A stretch of 64,000 nucleotides of DNA from Cotesia glomerata (taxonomy: Eukaryota; Arthropoda; Insecta; Hymenoptera; Braconidae), in NCBI RefSeq assembly GCF_020080835.1, contig NC_058161.1, positions 14,745,603-14,809,602 on the forward strand, written 5' to 3'. The notes under the pieces are model-generated. The model was not told where the DNA came from. It was given only the letters and a program-made list of their open reading frames with translations, and searched no databases. Within the stretch, counting starts at the first letter, position 1. The number at the start of each line of letters is the position of its first letter. A program made the position numbers and the translations under genes. Below are positions 12,401-22,857 of the stretch, piece by piece.

Positions 12401-13986
12401 GTTTATTTAACCTTACATTATCATTTTCTAGTCGCCTTAATTCAATAGGAATATCATCGATATCAGAATTGTCATCAGAATCGATTTCATGGTCGTGATT
12501 TTTACAGCTAATATTGTGAAAAGAGTCAAAAAACCAAGGACGATGACTAAAACTTTTCTTCCCTGCTAATTTCTGGGGGAAAAAAAAAAGAAAAATCTTT
12601 TTTTCTTCAAATATTTCAGAAAAGTTAATGTAACATAAGATAAAAAAAAAAAAAAACAATACCTGTAAAGCACGACGAAAAAAACTATAACAAGTTTCAT
12701 TAGGGCTCGATAAACTACTAGTAGATGGCGATGAATTAACAAAAGGATCATTTTTGTATTGTCGACATTTATACTTCTGTTCGCGTTTTGATGCCAAAAC
12801 AGATTTTGGTGTTAGATGGTAACATTGCTCATCATCACATGGAATTTTAGTCCCACAGTTGCACGTGGAATTTAAGCAGTATGCTTTGGGCCAAGGAATC
12901 AAGACATCTTGAGATTCAAACTGAAAAAAAGTAAAGATAAAAAAATGCCTTTCAGTGTTTCAGAATTGATTGAATATTTTAAATTGTCTTGAAATTTCCC
13001 AGATTATTACAAAGCAAAGTTTTTTGCAAATGGAAAAAGTTTCAGAAGATCATACAAAAATATAAAGCTTTCCAAAACGTTTCAGTGTCGCATAAAAATT
13101 CATGTAATATGTTTCAATTTTAGAAAGATTTGAAAAATAACTTAAATAGATTAATTTTATATCAAAATAAAATTTTCCGTTTAATACATAAAATTTTATG
13201 CAAATATATGAAATAAAAAAAAAATTTAGTCTTCCCTAATTAAAAGATCTAATTTAAAATGATTCAAACAATGCATGTAAAGTTTATTTCTATATAATAT
13301 TAAACTCAAATCATTTCGAATTGTTTCAAATTGTTTTTAATTATTTCAAATTAGATTTCTTCATCAGAATTTTAAAATACCTTTTTATGTCTTTGTTCCA
13401 TAGCCCAAACTGATATCACCAGTTTTCCACCAATTCTCAAAACACGTGCAAGTTCTCTTAATGCATTTACTCTTCTTTCGGTTGTTGCGAAGTGATGAAC
13501 TACAGCGATTGATAAAACTGCATCGAAACTTTCGTCTCGAAAGGGTAATACTAAATTGTCGCATACTAATACCTGTGAATTTTATAAAATAATAATTTAT
13601 CTTCATTTTAATCGAGTTTTGTAATTTATAAAAATATTGATTCTTACTTCGTTATTTTTTTGTCGAGCGATTTCCGTAAATTTTTTACACTTATCTGCGC
13701 CAACTTGAAAGATATTGTTATTGATAGTTAAATATTTACCATTTCCGCAACCTAAACAAGAAAAAGACCATTAGTGAAAATTATGCTGAGTTAATAAAAA
13801 TGAATTTGTTTCATTACCTATATCACAAACAAGAGCTCCGGGTTCAAGTTCTTCGAGAAATTTATAAACTTTCGGCCAATGACGACTTTGGGCGGTTTTT
13901 TCAGCACACTGCTCATAAACTTCATGAACATAAACTTGTTCTAATGCTATTGATCTAGCCGTTTGTTCTCCTTCGCTTTCAGACAT
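9470..13986 (-). CDS. fid: TRMT9B / fire-dancer-type tRNA methyltransferase-like protein, complete, 6 coding exons, very long
   Basis: Exons (minus): 13986-13818, 13751-13648, 13572-13381, 12920-12663, 12572-12117, 12022-9470, giving 1243 aa with all phases consistent. Residues 1-120 are a class I SAM-dependent methyltransferase of the Trm9/ALKBH8 group: EQVYVHEVYEQCA, motif I VCDIGCGNGKYL (about 53-64), VLVCDNLVLPFRDESFDAV, VVHHFATTERR and WAMEQRHKKFESQDVLIPW. A cysteine-rich stretch (CNCGTKIPCDDEQCYH) and SFSHRPWFFDSF correspond to segments of vertebrate TRMT9B (KIAA1456, 454 aa). The C terminus QYYHVFREGELDQLI...DHANWCIVAEK closes the fold. The roughly 800 residues between are Ser/Asn/Glu-rich and look disordered. 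Trm9 proteins methylate wobble uridines (mcm5U); TRMT9B members act in synapse growth in flies and may lack that activity (family knowledge). The start is the ATG at 13986; no earlier in-frame ATG was seen. Confidence 0.92.
12573..12662 (-). other. Stop-free 90-nt intron of the TRMT9B-like gene
   Basis: This intron lies between exons 4 and 5 (CTTTACAG/GTATTG ... TTCCCCCAG/AAATTAG). It is exactly 90 nt and has no in-frame stop, so reading straight through joins both exons and would add 30 mostly Phe/Ile/Lys residues. I treat it as an intron because of its T-rich tract, perfect splice sites and the lack of such a segment in the family. Confidence 0.7.
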
Positions 13987-14151
13987 TACTGTCAACTAAG
14001 AAGTTTTGTATCTTCCACCGATGTGGCAAAAGTACTGAAATTATTTTCAAATATCAAGATAAGTGTAAAACAAAATTATTTTAAAAACTACTAAAAAAAA
14101 TATATTTTTCTATCTGTTAAAACACTGATTTGATTAAAAACGGCTTAGAAT

Positions 14152-14460
14152 TTAATTGTTCGGAAGACATCCGCAATAAAATAGTTCTTGCAAAACTCGT
14201 AAAATTCGTTTCTCTAAACAAATTTTTTCAGTTCTCGAAAGTTTTTTTTTCTGTTTAATTTTTTCATCCCGGCATTCTCTCAAATGTTTCACATTATATG
14301 CTTGACACCACCGCAAAAATTCAGCCGAGTCCTCATCACGAACAAAAGTTATTATTGCCCAAAGCGTATATATGTCTCTCAAATTTTTTTTCCGTGTTTG
14401 AAAATACACTTGACACACGTCTAAGAAGAAAATAAGATCTAAAACTTTTTTACTATCCAT
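14152..14460 (-). CDS. Small unrecognised ORF upstream of the TRMT9B-like gene (102 aa)
   Basis: A true ATG at 14460 opens an intronless 102-aa frame ending at 14152, 165 bp upstream of and on the same strand as the TRMT9B-like start. It is charged and Leu/Cys-containing: hydrophobic N-terminal helix (LDLIFFLDVCQVYF), a segment DSAEFLRWCQAYNVKHLREC, then a basic helix (KIKQKKKLSRTEKICLEKR) and a short tail ending CGCLPNN. I do not recognise a family. Composition is less low-complexity than chance ORFs here, which favours a real protein or a uORF on the TRMT9B transcript. It could also be a chance ORF. Confidence 0.4.
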   Translation of the reverse strand: MDSKKVLDLIFFLDVCQVYFQTRKKNLRDIYTLWAIITFVRDEDSAEFLRWCQAYNVKHLRECRDEKIKQKKKLSRTEKICLEKRILRVLQELFYCGCLPNN

Positions 14461-16070
14461 TATATTTATTGTAACTGAATGTATCCACTTTAAATTTCAA
14501 TTTCAATGCATTTTTTATTTACAAAAATTATTTATCAACTTCGTGCAGCATTTGTCTTCAAATTAATTAAAATAAATTCACAAAAATGTGAAGAAAACGA
14601 TAAATGTATTTATAGTAAAAAAAGGTCGCTATCAACTCTCCTGTAAATATAAGAACGTTCAATTGAGTTTTCTTCTTTTCATAATGAAAAGCTACCCATC
14701 AAAGATCCCTACGTACTTGTGCATCTCATTTGTAGCGTGAAGACTACCCTCGCCTGTAGTGACATTAGCGGTACATTTAATTGTTCATTTCATTGTCAGC
14801 AAATCCACGACTGCGCGATGAATTTATTCAATATATTTCTTCACATGCATAACTAGGTTGATATTTATGTTATACGATCAGCTAATATATTTTCTATAAA
14901 AAAAGGTTTACTTGTTTTTTTCATTAAATAAGCTTATAGGTTGATATGAAGAGTAGTCAAATTGTAGTAAGCAAATAAAAGATGAAGCTGATGTTTGTAT
15001 CAACGATGACAACCATATTATTTGAATCAGACCGGAAAAAGAATTTTTCCATGAAATTTTAGTGTTGAAAGTTGATAAAATTTATCGTGACTTAATTAAA
15101 TTTTATATACCTATTTTTATAAAATTCTATGAAATTTTTATGAAATTTCAAGAAAGTTTGCGCCTGCTTACGAAAATTTTTCGAAAATATCTCTCAAACG
15201 AATTAAGTAGCTAATTTGATTAAAGCTTGCAGCATTTGGTAAATTTTTATTGAGAATATAGATCTGAGTAGTTTTCAAAATTAATTAGTAGAATATTTTA
15301 AAGATTATTTGAGCGATAAGAAGTAATATAAAAAATATGTTTCTATAGAAAAAACATTGCAAAATTAGTTCTATACCAACTAATTAAATGGAACTTTGTC
15401 ATCACGATACGTTAAAGCTACTGATTATAATCATTAATTGAATTTGATTAAAAGCTATTGTTAGTTGAAGGACTCAAAAATTAAAAATTTCTTTGTTTTT
15501 CTCCAATAATCATAGTGTACTTGTTCTTTTGTTCTAGAAAGCATGTCAGATCACTGTTCGTGAGGATATACGCGGTAAATGAAAGCATTAGTAACGTGAT
15601 ATTTCCCAATACATAAATACATTTAGTATTGACTGATGACTGCATTTATTTTTTATATCATATATACATATAACACTTTTGTTTATTATTTATGATGACG
15701 GGTGTGTATACCTCTTATAAATTTTGAACAAAGAAATCAACTGAGATGTGATTTATTTTATAGAAATCTGAACTAAAAGGTCAAATTGATTTTGTAAATC
15801 TCACAAAAAATTATTAAGAAAATGACCTTTCGAAATGATTTTTTTTTCATATGTTGATTTATTTCAGGATTAATTAGCTCTATACTTCACAATCGTTGAT
15901 GAAAAATTTTCAAAAATGTGTTTTGTCAACATAAGTTTCGAATTGCTGTCTCAAAAATTCCATAAAGTGTTTTGTCGACACTATTTCTAGATTTTTAATC
16001 AACTATGAACAGTTTTAATCATCATTTGACCAGTCTGCACCACTATACACGTTAACTTCGGTGTATAATC
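14461..16070. other. Intergenic gap, no gene seen
   Basis: AT-rich DNA with only short ORFs. It probably contains the 5' UTR and promoter of the two minus-strand reading frames to its left. A slightly more GC-rich stretch at about 14690-14830 is the best candidate for promoter sequence. No repeat landmark could be matched elsewhere in the window. Confidence 0.5.
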
Positions 16071-16643
16071 ACCCTAGTAGCAATATAATTAGGCAAGATT
16101 CTTTGGCAAGATACTTGGAGAAGCACTTTGTAAAGAATTGGACAATTTTCGACCAAGACACTTGATCAAGATTCTTTATCCAGACTGGCGACAGACTTGG
16201 GACAGTCTGTGCCCAGAATTTGACCAGATTCTTGGCCCAGAGTCTTGACATAGACTTGTGCGAGAAACGCAAAAAACGACGAGCGCGCACCGATTTTCCT
16301 CCTTTCCACTTGAATGTGAAAAGTATAGTATTGCAGTGGTTTTCACTTATAGTCTAGTTAACAAGTTTAAAAAATTAATTTAGCTTTCTACGATATGTAA
16401 AAAGTTGAATTATCGCAAGAAATAGTAAAATATTTTTTAACAGAATGAGAACTTCTACTCTATAGTATAGTCCCAAACTTTAGCAATAGATGGTCCCAGA
16501 TTTCTGGTCAAATTCTTGACAAATTCTGACTCAAGTCTTGACCAATCTTGGTCAAGAATCTGAACCAATTCTTGATCTAAAATCTTTCTAAAATATCTTG
16601 ATCCATGCTGGCACAAGGCTTTTACCAAATTGCTACAAGGGCA
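16071..16643. mobile_element. Foldback element with CCCTAGTAGCAAT ends and internal TTGGTCAAGA-like repeats
   Basis: Left end ACCCTAGTAGCAATATAATT (16071) pairs with the right end ATTGCTACAAGGGC (to about 16643), an imperfect inverted repeat. The interior is built of many degenerate copies of a CTTGGTCAAGATTCT-like word. The words run as the complement near the left end and in the other sense near 16500-16600, so the whole element folds on itself. No transposase. The 73-aa ORF inside it reflects this internal repetition. Confidence 0.6.
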
Positions 16644-16730
16644 CTTGGTTATCAGCAGTGAAAAAGCCCTAAACTTATTCGGATTTAATCAACTCCTATC
16701 GACCAATGCTTTAGCCTCTTAGATCTTTTA

Positions 16731-16994
16731 CACTGAGAAAAAATTTCTCTTGAAAAAATTAGCACTGTTGTGACAAGAAATTAATTTGTTGAAAATTTCG
16801 AATAATTTTATTTCTTAGCTGAAGAAATCAAAATTTTTTTAACCGCAACTTTTTTGTTAAAAACTCCAAAATTGTTCTTTCCCAAATCTAGAAAACTTTT
16901 TTTTAACAAGAAATTTACTGTGAGAAAATTTTTTATTTCTTTAGCTAAAAAATAAAATTTTTAACAAATTAATTTCTCATTACAACATTGCTCA
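16731..16994. mobile_element. MITE of the CACTGAGAAAAA group
   Basis: The element begins with CACTGAGAAAAAATTTCTCT near 16731 and runs to about 16994. The TGTGAGAAAATTTTTTATTT / TTAGCTAAAAAATAAAATTT / TTAATTTCTCATTACAACAT portion recurs at about 60768-60890 (Top3-beta intron 8). Solo TCTCTCAGTGTA ends occur at the left window edge (1-20) and near 40499. No ORF; the exact right end is unclear. Confidence 0.5.
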
Positions 16995-16998
16995 TTTT

Positions 16999-17626
16999 TA
17001 ACTTCCCGCTAAGAAAATTGAAAATTTTCCAATAAAGGGAAGTTATTGATTTTGGGTCCGATTTTCGAAAGTCGAGTTTTCATTGGATCTTCATGTTTTG
17101 AGGCCCCAGAAAGCCATTCTGACTATTCCTGCCAAGATTCCCGGCCGCGTGTGTGTAAATAAATTTTCGTCGTACCGTTTCTCAAAAATGAATCAACCGA
17201 TTGAATTCTATGATACGTGATTCGAAAGAGTTTATCAAAATTTAGATCTGATTAGATTTGAGAGTTAATCTGTCGAGCCATTCCGAAGAAATTAAAAAAA
17301 AAAAATAAAAAAAAAAATTTTGAATTTTTCTGTTTTTTAAAAATAACTTTAAAGCGTGCGAAAAAATCATAATAAAACCATGTATATATTTTAGTGCTTT
17401 AAAAACTGCGTCGAATGCTTTTTTAAAAAAGAAAATCGAACGACGCATTCAAAAGTTATAGATGCTTAAGAAATACATTTTGTGCTCGAAGAGCTCAAAA
17501 TATGAAAAACGGTGCTTTGAGCTTGAAAAGCTCAAATATTAACCAAAAAAAAATTTTAAGGCGCTTCAAATTCGAACTTAGCGGGAAGTTCTAAGGTTGA
17601 CCTGCGCGGTCAATCGATTTCCAGAT
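16999..17626. repeat. Dispersed repeat family B, copy 1
   Basis: It starts TAACTTCCCGCTAAGAAAAT and ends TTAGCGGGAAGTT, followed by a GGTTGACCTGCGCGGTCAA tail. Internally it has a short GTGTGTGTAAATAAA tract and GAGCTC-palindromic words (CTCGAAGAGCTCAAAATATG). Other copies lie at 19456-20120, 35309-36292 (reverse) and 48408-48720 (fragment). No coding capacity seen. It is probably non-autonomous. Confidence 0.65.
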
Positions 17627-17639
17627 TTTTTTTCAAAAG

Positions 17640-17960
17640 AAGGACTTGAATATCAGATTATAAATGCACTAATCACTGAAACCTTATAGCTTTTAATTTC
17701 ATTTTTAAATTTTGAAATAGAAGACAAACAGTGAGTGTGAAAAATATTTATTATCCTGAATATAAATCCATTTAATCTATCAAATTTTATTTAGACATCA
17801 AAATGTTATAATTTATCATGTGCAATGTATAAATTGTTAATTCTAAATTCTTATTTAAAAGAAAAAAATACCCGAACTTACTTTACTTTATAAAATATGT
17901 ACTTTTGCCTTTCGGCCTTCGCCTTGATGGCATTGAAATTAAATAAATAAATAAAAAATA
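17640..17960 (+). repeat. 3' end fragment of a non-LTR retrotransposon (plus)
   Basis: The segment ending TTTTGCCTTTCGGCCTTCGC..TTGATGGCATTGAAATTAAATAAATAAATAAA resembles, in plus orientation, the 3' end of the retrotransposon fragment at 36545-37735 (complement TTGCCATCTGGCCAATGAAG then an AT-rich tail). The (AAAT)n tail marks the 3' end. No RT codons are left. Confidence 0.5.
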
Positions 17961-18556
17961 AACAAAGTACTGTAGAAAACTAAGGCTTTGATAGTATTAG
18001 TGAGTTAATGTAATGTACTGTGGTAAATTTAAATTTTAAACCTAAACGTAAGCTTAAAGTCTAAACATAATACATTATAAGTCTACTGTTATATTGCTAT
18101 TTAATATCAGATTTAAATTAACACACTTGTACATAGTTATCACTCTATAATATTAAGTGATCCTATTATTTGTGCAAGCTGTTGGATCTTTGCATGAAAA
18201 ATTAAAAATAAAAAAAACTATGTAAATCTTAACGTTAATATAAAATTAAAGATTTTTATTTATAACTATTCATGAAGAATAACTGGTCAAGAGTATTGTC
18301 TATTTGAAGATGGTTGAAAAAAATTATAACTATATTATCCAGGGTGCTAATTATTTTATTTCTGTACTATATAATTTGTATTTTTACAAATATAAATAAT
18401 GCTGTGAAGCGGGAAAGAATAGGAGTTACGGTAATTATTACGTGAAGCGTTCCACATTCACGTAACAGGATATTGGTAGGAAAGGATTGAGAAAGGAATG
18501 TGGAGAGGATCATCTTAATGTGAGTTTATAGAATATGCGAGAAAAAATTATTAGAT

Positions 18557-18632
18557 AGCTCGGACTGGGATTCGAACCCAGAACCTTCCGAAGACATGTC
18601 GGCTACTCTACCATTTGAGCTATCCGGTCTAT
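18557..18632 (-). pseudogene. tRNA-like sequence (degenerate)
   Basis: Read on minus it has a D-arm-like box A (TAGCTCAAATGGTAGAGT), an anticodon-arm-like GCCGA-CATGTCT-TCGGA, and a perfect T arm/box B (CTGGGTTCGAATCCCAG). The acceptor stem pairs only in part (GACCGGA with TCCGAGC has two mismatches) and position 33 of the anticodon loop is A rather than U. A working tRNA is therefore unlikely; a tRNA pseudogene or tRNA-derived repeat fits better. A TTACGGTAA motif follows about 45 bp away, as also happens next to the tRNA-like sequence at 38267-38340. Confidence 0.6.
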
Positions 18633-18639
18633 ACTAAAT

Positions 18640-19455
18640 TTCCTTTCGCTTATTCTATATACATTAAGCCACACCGTCCACCTTACGGTAAGCATTTTTA
18701 CAAATATATCTCACAAACTCTTAGTTATAATATATTATTTCGACAACATTTGCATAGAAACTTTCAGTTACTAACTAGTTGAAACAAGACAGTTGCATCA
18801 TCTGCGGGAAAAAACTATAATAGCAGTCTTTTTTCTGTCTATTAAATGAAGTTAGAATAATTGTAACTGTGGTAAAATTGTTTTGGTTTACTGTAAGCCT
18901 CAAAATAATTCATTAAGTTGATAGTTAAAGAATGCGCCATCGGTTTTAAAAATTATTCGCGTCATGCAACAGAGTTTTTTTTTTTAAACCAAGAAAAAAT
19001 AAAGTTTAACATCAAGAAAAATAATTCTTGAAACAAAAAAAAAATTTTCTTCGTGCAAGTGATATTAATCTCGGTTGATATACAAAACAGAGTTTGATTT
19101 TCGCCCTTGACCAAAATTATTTTGATACTTAGTCATCTAACATTCTATCAATTGCAAATTAGATAAATAAAATTTAGTTAATTTACAATTTTAAATAATA
19201 TTCATGCATTTCTGAAACCATCTTTTAATTGTTTTATTTTCTACTTTTCCGTATCTGTATCATACTGTTCAGACCTGATTGCATTTATGAAAAGAATAAA
19301 AATCTTTTAGTTAGCGTACAGCATGGCCTTGTGATAATTGTATATTTGCATAAAAATAACTTCTCTTTGTATAATATACAATATTAATATTGTATTTTCA
19401 TTTAAAGCGCAAAGAATACGTCAGAATTAATTTATTTAAAAATTAAAAAAATTTT
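18640..19455. other. Gap without recognised features
   Basis: AT-rich intergenic DNA with no ORF above chance and no landmark matching the other repeat families. A stretch at about 18960-19060 (runs of T and A around CAAGAAAAA words) may be a decayed MITE. Confidence 0.4.
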
Positions 19456-20120
19456 TAACTTCCCACTACGAAAATCTAAGGTTTTTAAAAGTTGGTTAGT
19501 TATTGGTTTAGAGTTCTATTGCCGTTAGATTTCATGTGTAAGTATTTGAATTAGTTCGATGCGGTACACTTTAAAATATATTAAAAATAAAATTTTCATA
19601 AAACTATTTTTCCGGGATATCTTTAAAACTAGAGTGTTATTTAAAAACGTGTTTTTTCGCTTGAAATTTCTTGTCAAATTATAATGCAGATATTAAATAA
19701 TTTTTTATGCTAAAAAAAACTCCGTTGAATGCCGCAAATCGGATCCAAATTGGTGAATTTGCTCAAGATATATCGCTGTTGAAAAAATTCAAAAAAAGTG
19801 TTTTTGTTATATAACCCTGAAGCATCAGACCATTTTTAAACTAAATTTTTACATTTTAGTGCTCAATAAAATGCATTGCATGCCGCAAACTACAACAACA
19901 TCGGTTAATTCGTTCGAGAGATATATTGCAATTCAAAATTTACAAAAAGGTGTTTTTCGATTATAGCTTTTAAATTTTCGAGCTCGAAATGTACAAAAGT
20001 TGAATGTATTATTGAGCTTGAAGAGCTCAAAAATTTGTGATACAAAATGCTTCAAGCATTTTGAACTTGAATAGAGAGGGAAGTTTCAGGGATGGCCTGC
20101 ACAGTAAACCGTTTTTCAAA
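19456..20120. repeat. Dispersed repeat family B, copy 2
   Basis: Starts TTAACTTCCCACTACGAAAA and ends in GAGAGGGAAGTTTCAGGGATGGCC-type sequence followed by CTGCACAGTAAACCG. This is the same end structure as the reverse copy at 35309 (complement of GGCCATCCCTGCAACTTCCC). Internal CTCGAGCTC/GAAGAGCTC-like words (around 19978-20030) are also shared. Confidence 0.6.
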
Positions 20121-20823
20121 TGATCTTGAAATGTCGTCAGAGAATGCCAAAATAAAGACTCTGTTAAAATTCGAACCCTCAGTATTGATATTTAATGGTC
20201 AGAAAATGAAATTTTTCATTTTTTATTAAAACTACAATTCGAAATACACTTAGCTACATTCTTTTTTATGCGTTGGAATTCATCATTAATTCTCGGTTTT
20301 ACTACACTCAGAATTAGGGATTATTCACAATAAATGAAAATTTTTTATCTAAATCATAATAATTTCGTTGAAAATATAAAATATATCTGAAAATTTTTAA
20401 AATGTCCAACTTTAACCCTAAATATAATATAATAATTTTTGAAAGAGTGAATTTATAAAAAAGTCCATAAGTCACATTTTTTTTTCGTTTGTTCAATTTC
20501 CTACAAAAATTACTATTACGAAATTTGATAGTTAAAAAAAATTTTTCACAGGTTATTTGAATGGAAATTTTCAATTTGGACTTCTAAATATCAATGTTAA
20601 AGGCTCAAAATTTAATTTTGGTATTTTCTAACAAAATTTGAAGTTCATATAAGAAAACAAAATTTTTTTCCAATTTTGTGATACTTTTAATTTAGATCAT
20701 AGCAAAAACTTTTTATTCTGCATAGTTGAACCATATATGATAAGATCTGATTTCGTATTAAATATTGGGGATATTTTTCAAAACGTCAATAAAGTGAAAA
20801 AGTCCAAAAATGGAAAGCTTAAT

Positions 20824-21092
20824 CTACACAGAAAAAATGATTTTTTGACTGGAGAATAAAATGCCAACAAAATTCTTGGCTCAAGTAAATTTTCGGGTGC
20901 CCGAAGGAAGACCGAATTTTCTTGATTTAAATAAATTGTCTTGGATCAAGATACTTATTTCTTGAAGCAAGAGAATTAATTTTGTTGGGATAAGTGAAAT
21001 TTCTTGTCAAAAAAAAATTTTTTTTTCGCCCAAGAAAATAATTAGCAAGAAAAATATTTTCTTGGTCCAAGTGAATCATTCTTTCTGTGTAA
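20824..21092. mobile_element. MITE with ACACAGAAAAAATGATT ends
   Basis: Left CTACACAGAAAAAATGATTT and right AATCATTCTTTCTGTGTA are inverted repeats about 265 bp apart. The interior contains many CTTGG(C/T)(C/T)CAAG words in both orientations, giving a foldback body. Similar CTTGGATCAA words occur in the elements at 29246 and 37749-38835, so these may be one family. Confidence 0.65.
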
Positions 21093-21587
21093 AAATCGTC
21101 AAATATCAAAGCAATATAGTATACTAAACATATGTAATTATTTTATCCAAACGAAAAAAAAAAAGGCCATTCGGCAGCCGAAATGGAAGTAGATTTCATA
21201 ACTTCTCTCTCGCAACTTATAAGAAGTAATCAAACCGACATCAAATGGACAAAAAAATATAATATTTTCAATTTTAGAAAATATTTAGAATCGAAATGAT
21301 AAAAACTACATAAAATAAAATTCAATATGAACTAATGTTATAAAATAATACTGATAAAATATATATGATAATAAAAAATTTTACCGAATTTCGATATCTT
21401 GTCTAGTTCAGTAATTATATCAAGTTAAAGCAGTGTAAACATCAATTTTTACGATTTTAAAAATTTCAAAATCCTGTCATTTCTAAACTACTCGACCGAT
21501 TAAGCTCATCTTCGAACTTAACTTTGGTATTTATCGATAGATAAAGCATGTTGAGTTTGAGAACAATCGGATATAAATTGAGAACGC

Positions 21588-21862
21588 TACACTGATAGAA
21601 GGATTTGTTTATAGTTAAAAAGATTAGCTAATATTTAACAAATCATTTATTAGAAGCCATTTGTTAGTCCTTAACAAATATTTCTTAGTATTTAAAAAGA
21701 TTTATTAATATTTAATAAATGAATATCAGATTTATTAAATACAAACAAATCATTTTAAATACTAAGAAATATTTATTTAATACTAAAAAGTGGTCTCTAA
21801 TAAATGATTTGTTAACTATTAACAAATATTATTTAATACAAATAAATCCTTCTATCAGTGTA
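21588..21862. mobile_element. TA-flanked palindromic MITE (CACTGATAGAAGGATTT ends)
   Basis: TACACTGATAGAAGGATTTG at the left (21588) matches the complement of AAATCCTTCTATCAGTGTA at the right (to 21862). TA at each outer end fits a Tc1/mariner-type target duplication. The interior is AACAAATATT-rich and largely palindromic, so the 275-bp unit can fold over its full length. No ORF. Confidence 0.8.
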
Positions 21863-21912
21863 TCTTGCTGACAAGCTGCGTTATATCGTATAAATATATA
21901 TATATATATATA

Positions 21913-22819
21913 TTAGGGTGGCCCAAAAAAACCGACTATTTTTTTTTTCTTAGTCTCGAGTGAAAAAATGTTAGTTTTTGATGTTTTAAGAGCCCTCACC
22001 AAAAGACAGCTCAAAAAAAAATTTTTTAAGAGGTCACTCCAAATTTTTTAAAATTTCAAAAATCGTCAAAAATCGAATTTTTTTTTTTTAATTTTTTTTT
22101 TATTGTTACGGTATAATTTTATAGACCAAAATAAAATAAGTTTCTGAAAATTTCAGTTCAAAATTTAAATTTTGAAAGGTCGCTCATAGTTTTTTTTTTT
22201 TTTCTTTAATTAGTCATATCGCTGACTTTAAATGTTGGGAGTGGTACGTTGGGGTCTTTTTGGTTTGTAAAAATCTTAACCTACGCGGCAAGGTCAAATC
22301 TCAAACAAGCTGGTTTCTAAGACCAGCTTGGGATTCGAACCCACGCCTGGCAGTTGATTAAATAAAATTATTAAATTAAAAAAAAATTATATTTTCTATG
22401 TTGTGCTTGATTTTTAGTTCATCTCGTGATGTATTTTTATCAATTATGGTACTAAATAAAAAAAAAAAAATGCATGGAATTTTAATTTGAATAGTAAAAG
22501 GTCGCTCGGAAAAATCTAAACTAATGCACTAATAAATTGAAAAAAATTATGAGCAACCTTTTAAAATTTTAATTTTGAACTGAAATTTTAAGAAAATTAT
22601 TTTTTTTTAGTTTATAAAATTATACCGTAACGAGAAAAAAAATTTAAAAAAAAAAAAAGTTCGATTTTTGACGATTTTTGAAATTTTAAAAAATTTGGAG
22701 TGGCCTCTTGAAAATTTTTTTTTGAACTGTCTTTTGGAGAGGGCTCTTAAAACATCAAAAACTAACATTTTTTCACTCGAGACTCAAAAAAAAAAAATAG
22801 TTGGTTTTTTTGGGCCACC

Positions 22820-22823
<4 letters not shown>
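21913..22823. mobile_element. 911-bp inverted-repeat element with arms of about 290 bp and a tRNA T-arm sequence in the middle
   Basis: Ends TTAGGGTGGCCCAAAAAAAC (left) and its complement at right (GTTTTTTTGGGCCACCCTAA region) are flanked on both sides by (TA)n tracts. The arms remain alignable for about 290 bp each: the AGTCTCGAGTGAAAAAATGT, AGAGCCCTC, ACCGTAA and GGTCGCTC blocks all recur inverted, with roughly 5-10% differences by eye. The unpaired centre (about 22230-22510) contains a box-B-like TGGGATTCGAACCCA (22328-22342), i.e. a T arm on the minus strand. A solo TTAGGGTG end occurs at 47766. Probably mariner-like MITE; no transposase. Confidence 0.8.

Positions 22824-22857
<34 letters not shown>

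Noticed and set aside
13385..13606. 73-aa ORF on the minus strand
   Set aside because: Wrong frame of TRMT9B exon 3. The correct frame reads VLVCDNLVLPFRDESFDAV.
16069..16290. 73-aa ORF on the minus strand
   Set aside because: Lies inside the 16071-16643 foldback and reflects its CTTGGTCAAGA word repeats.
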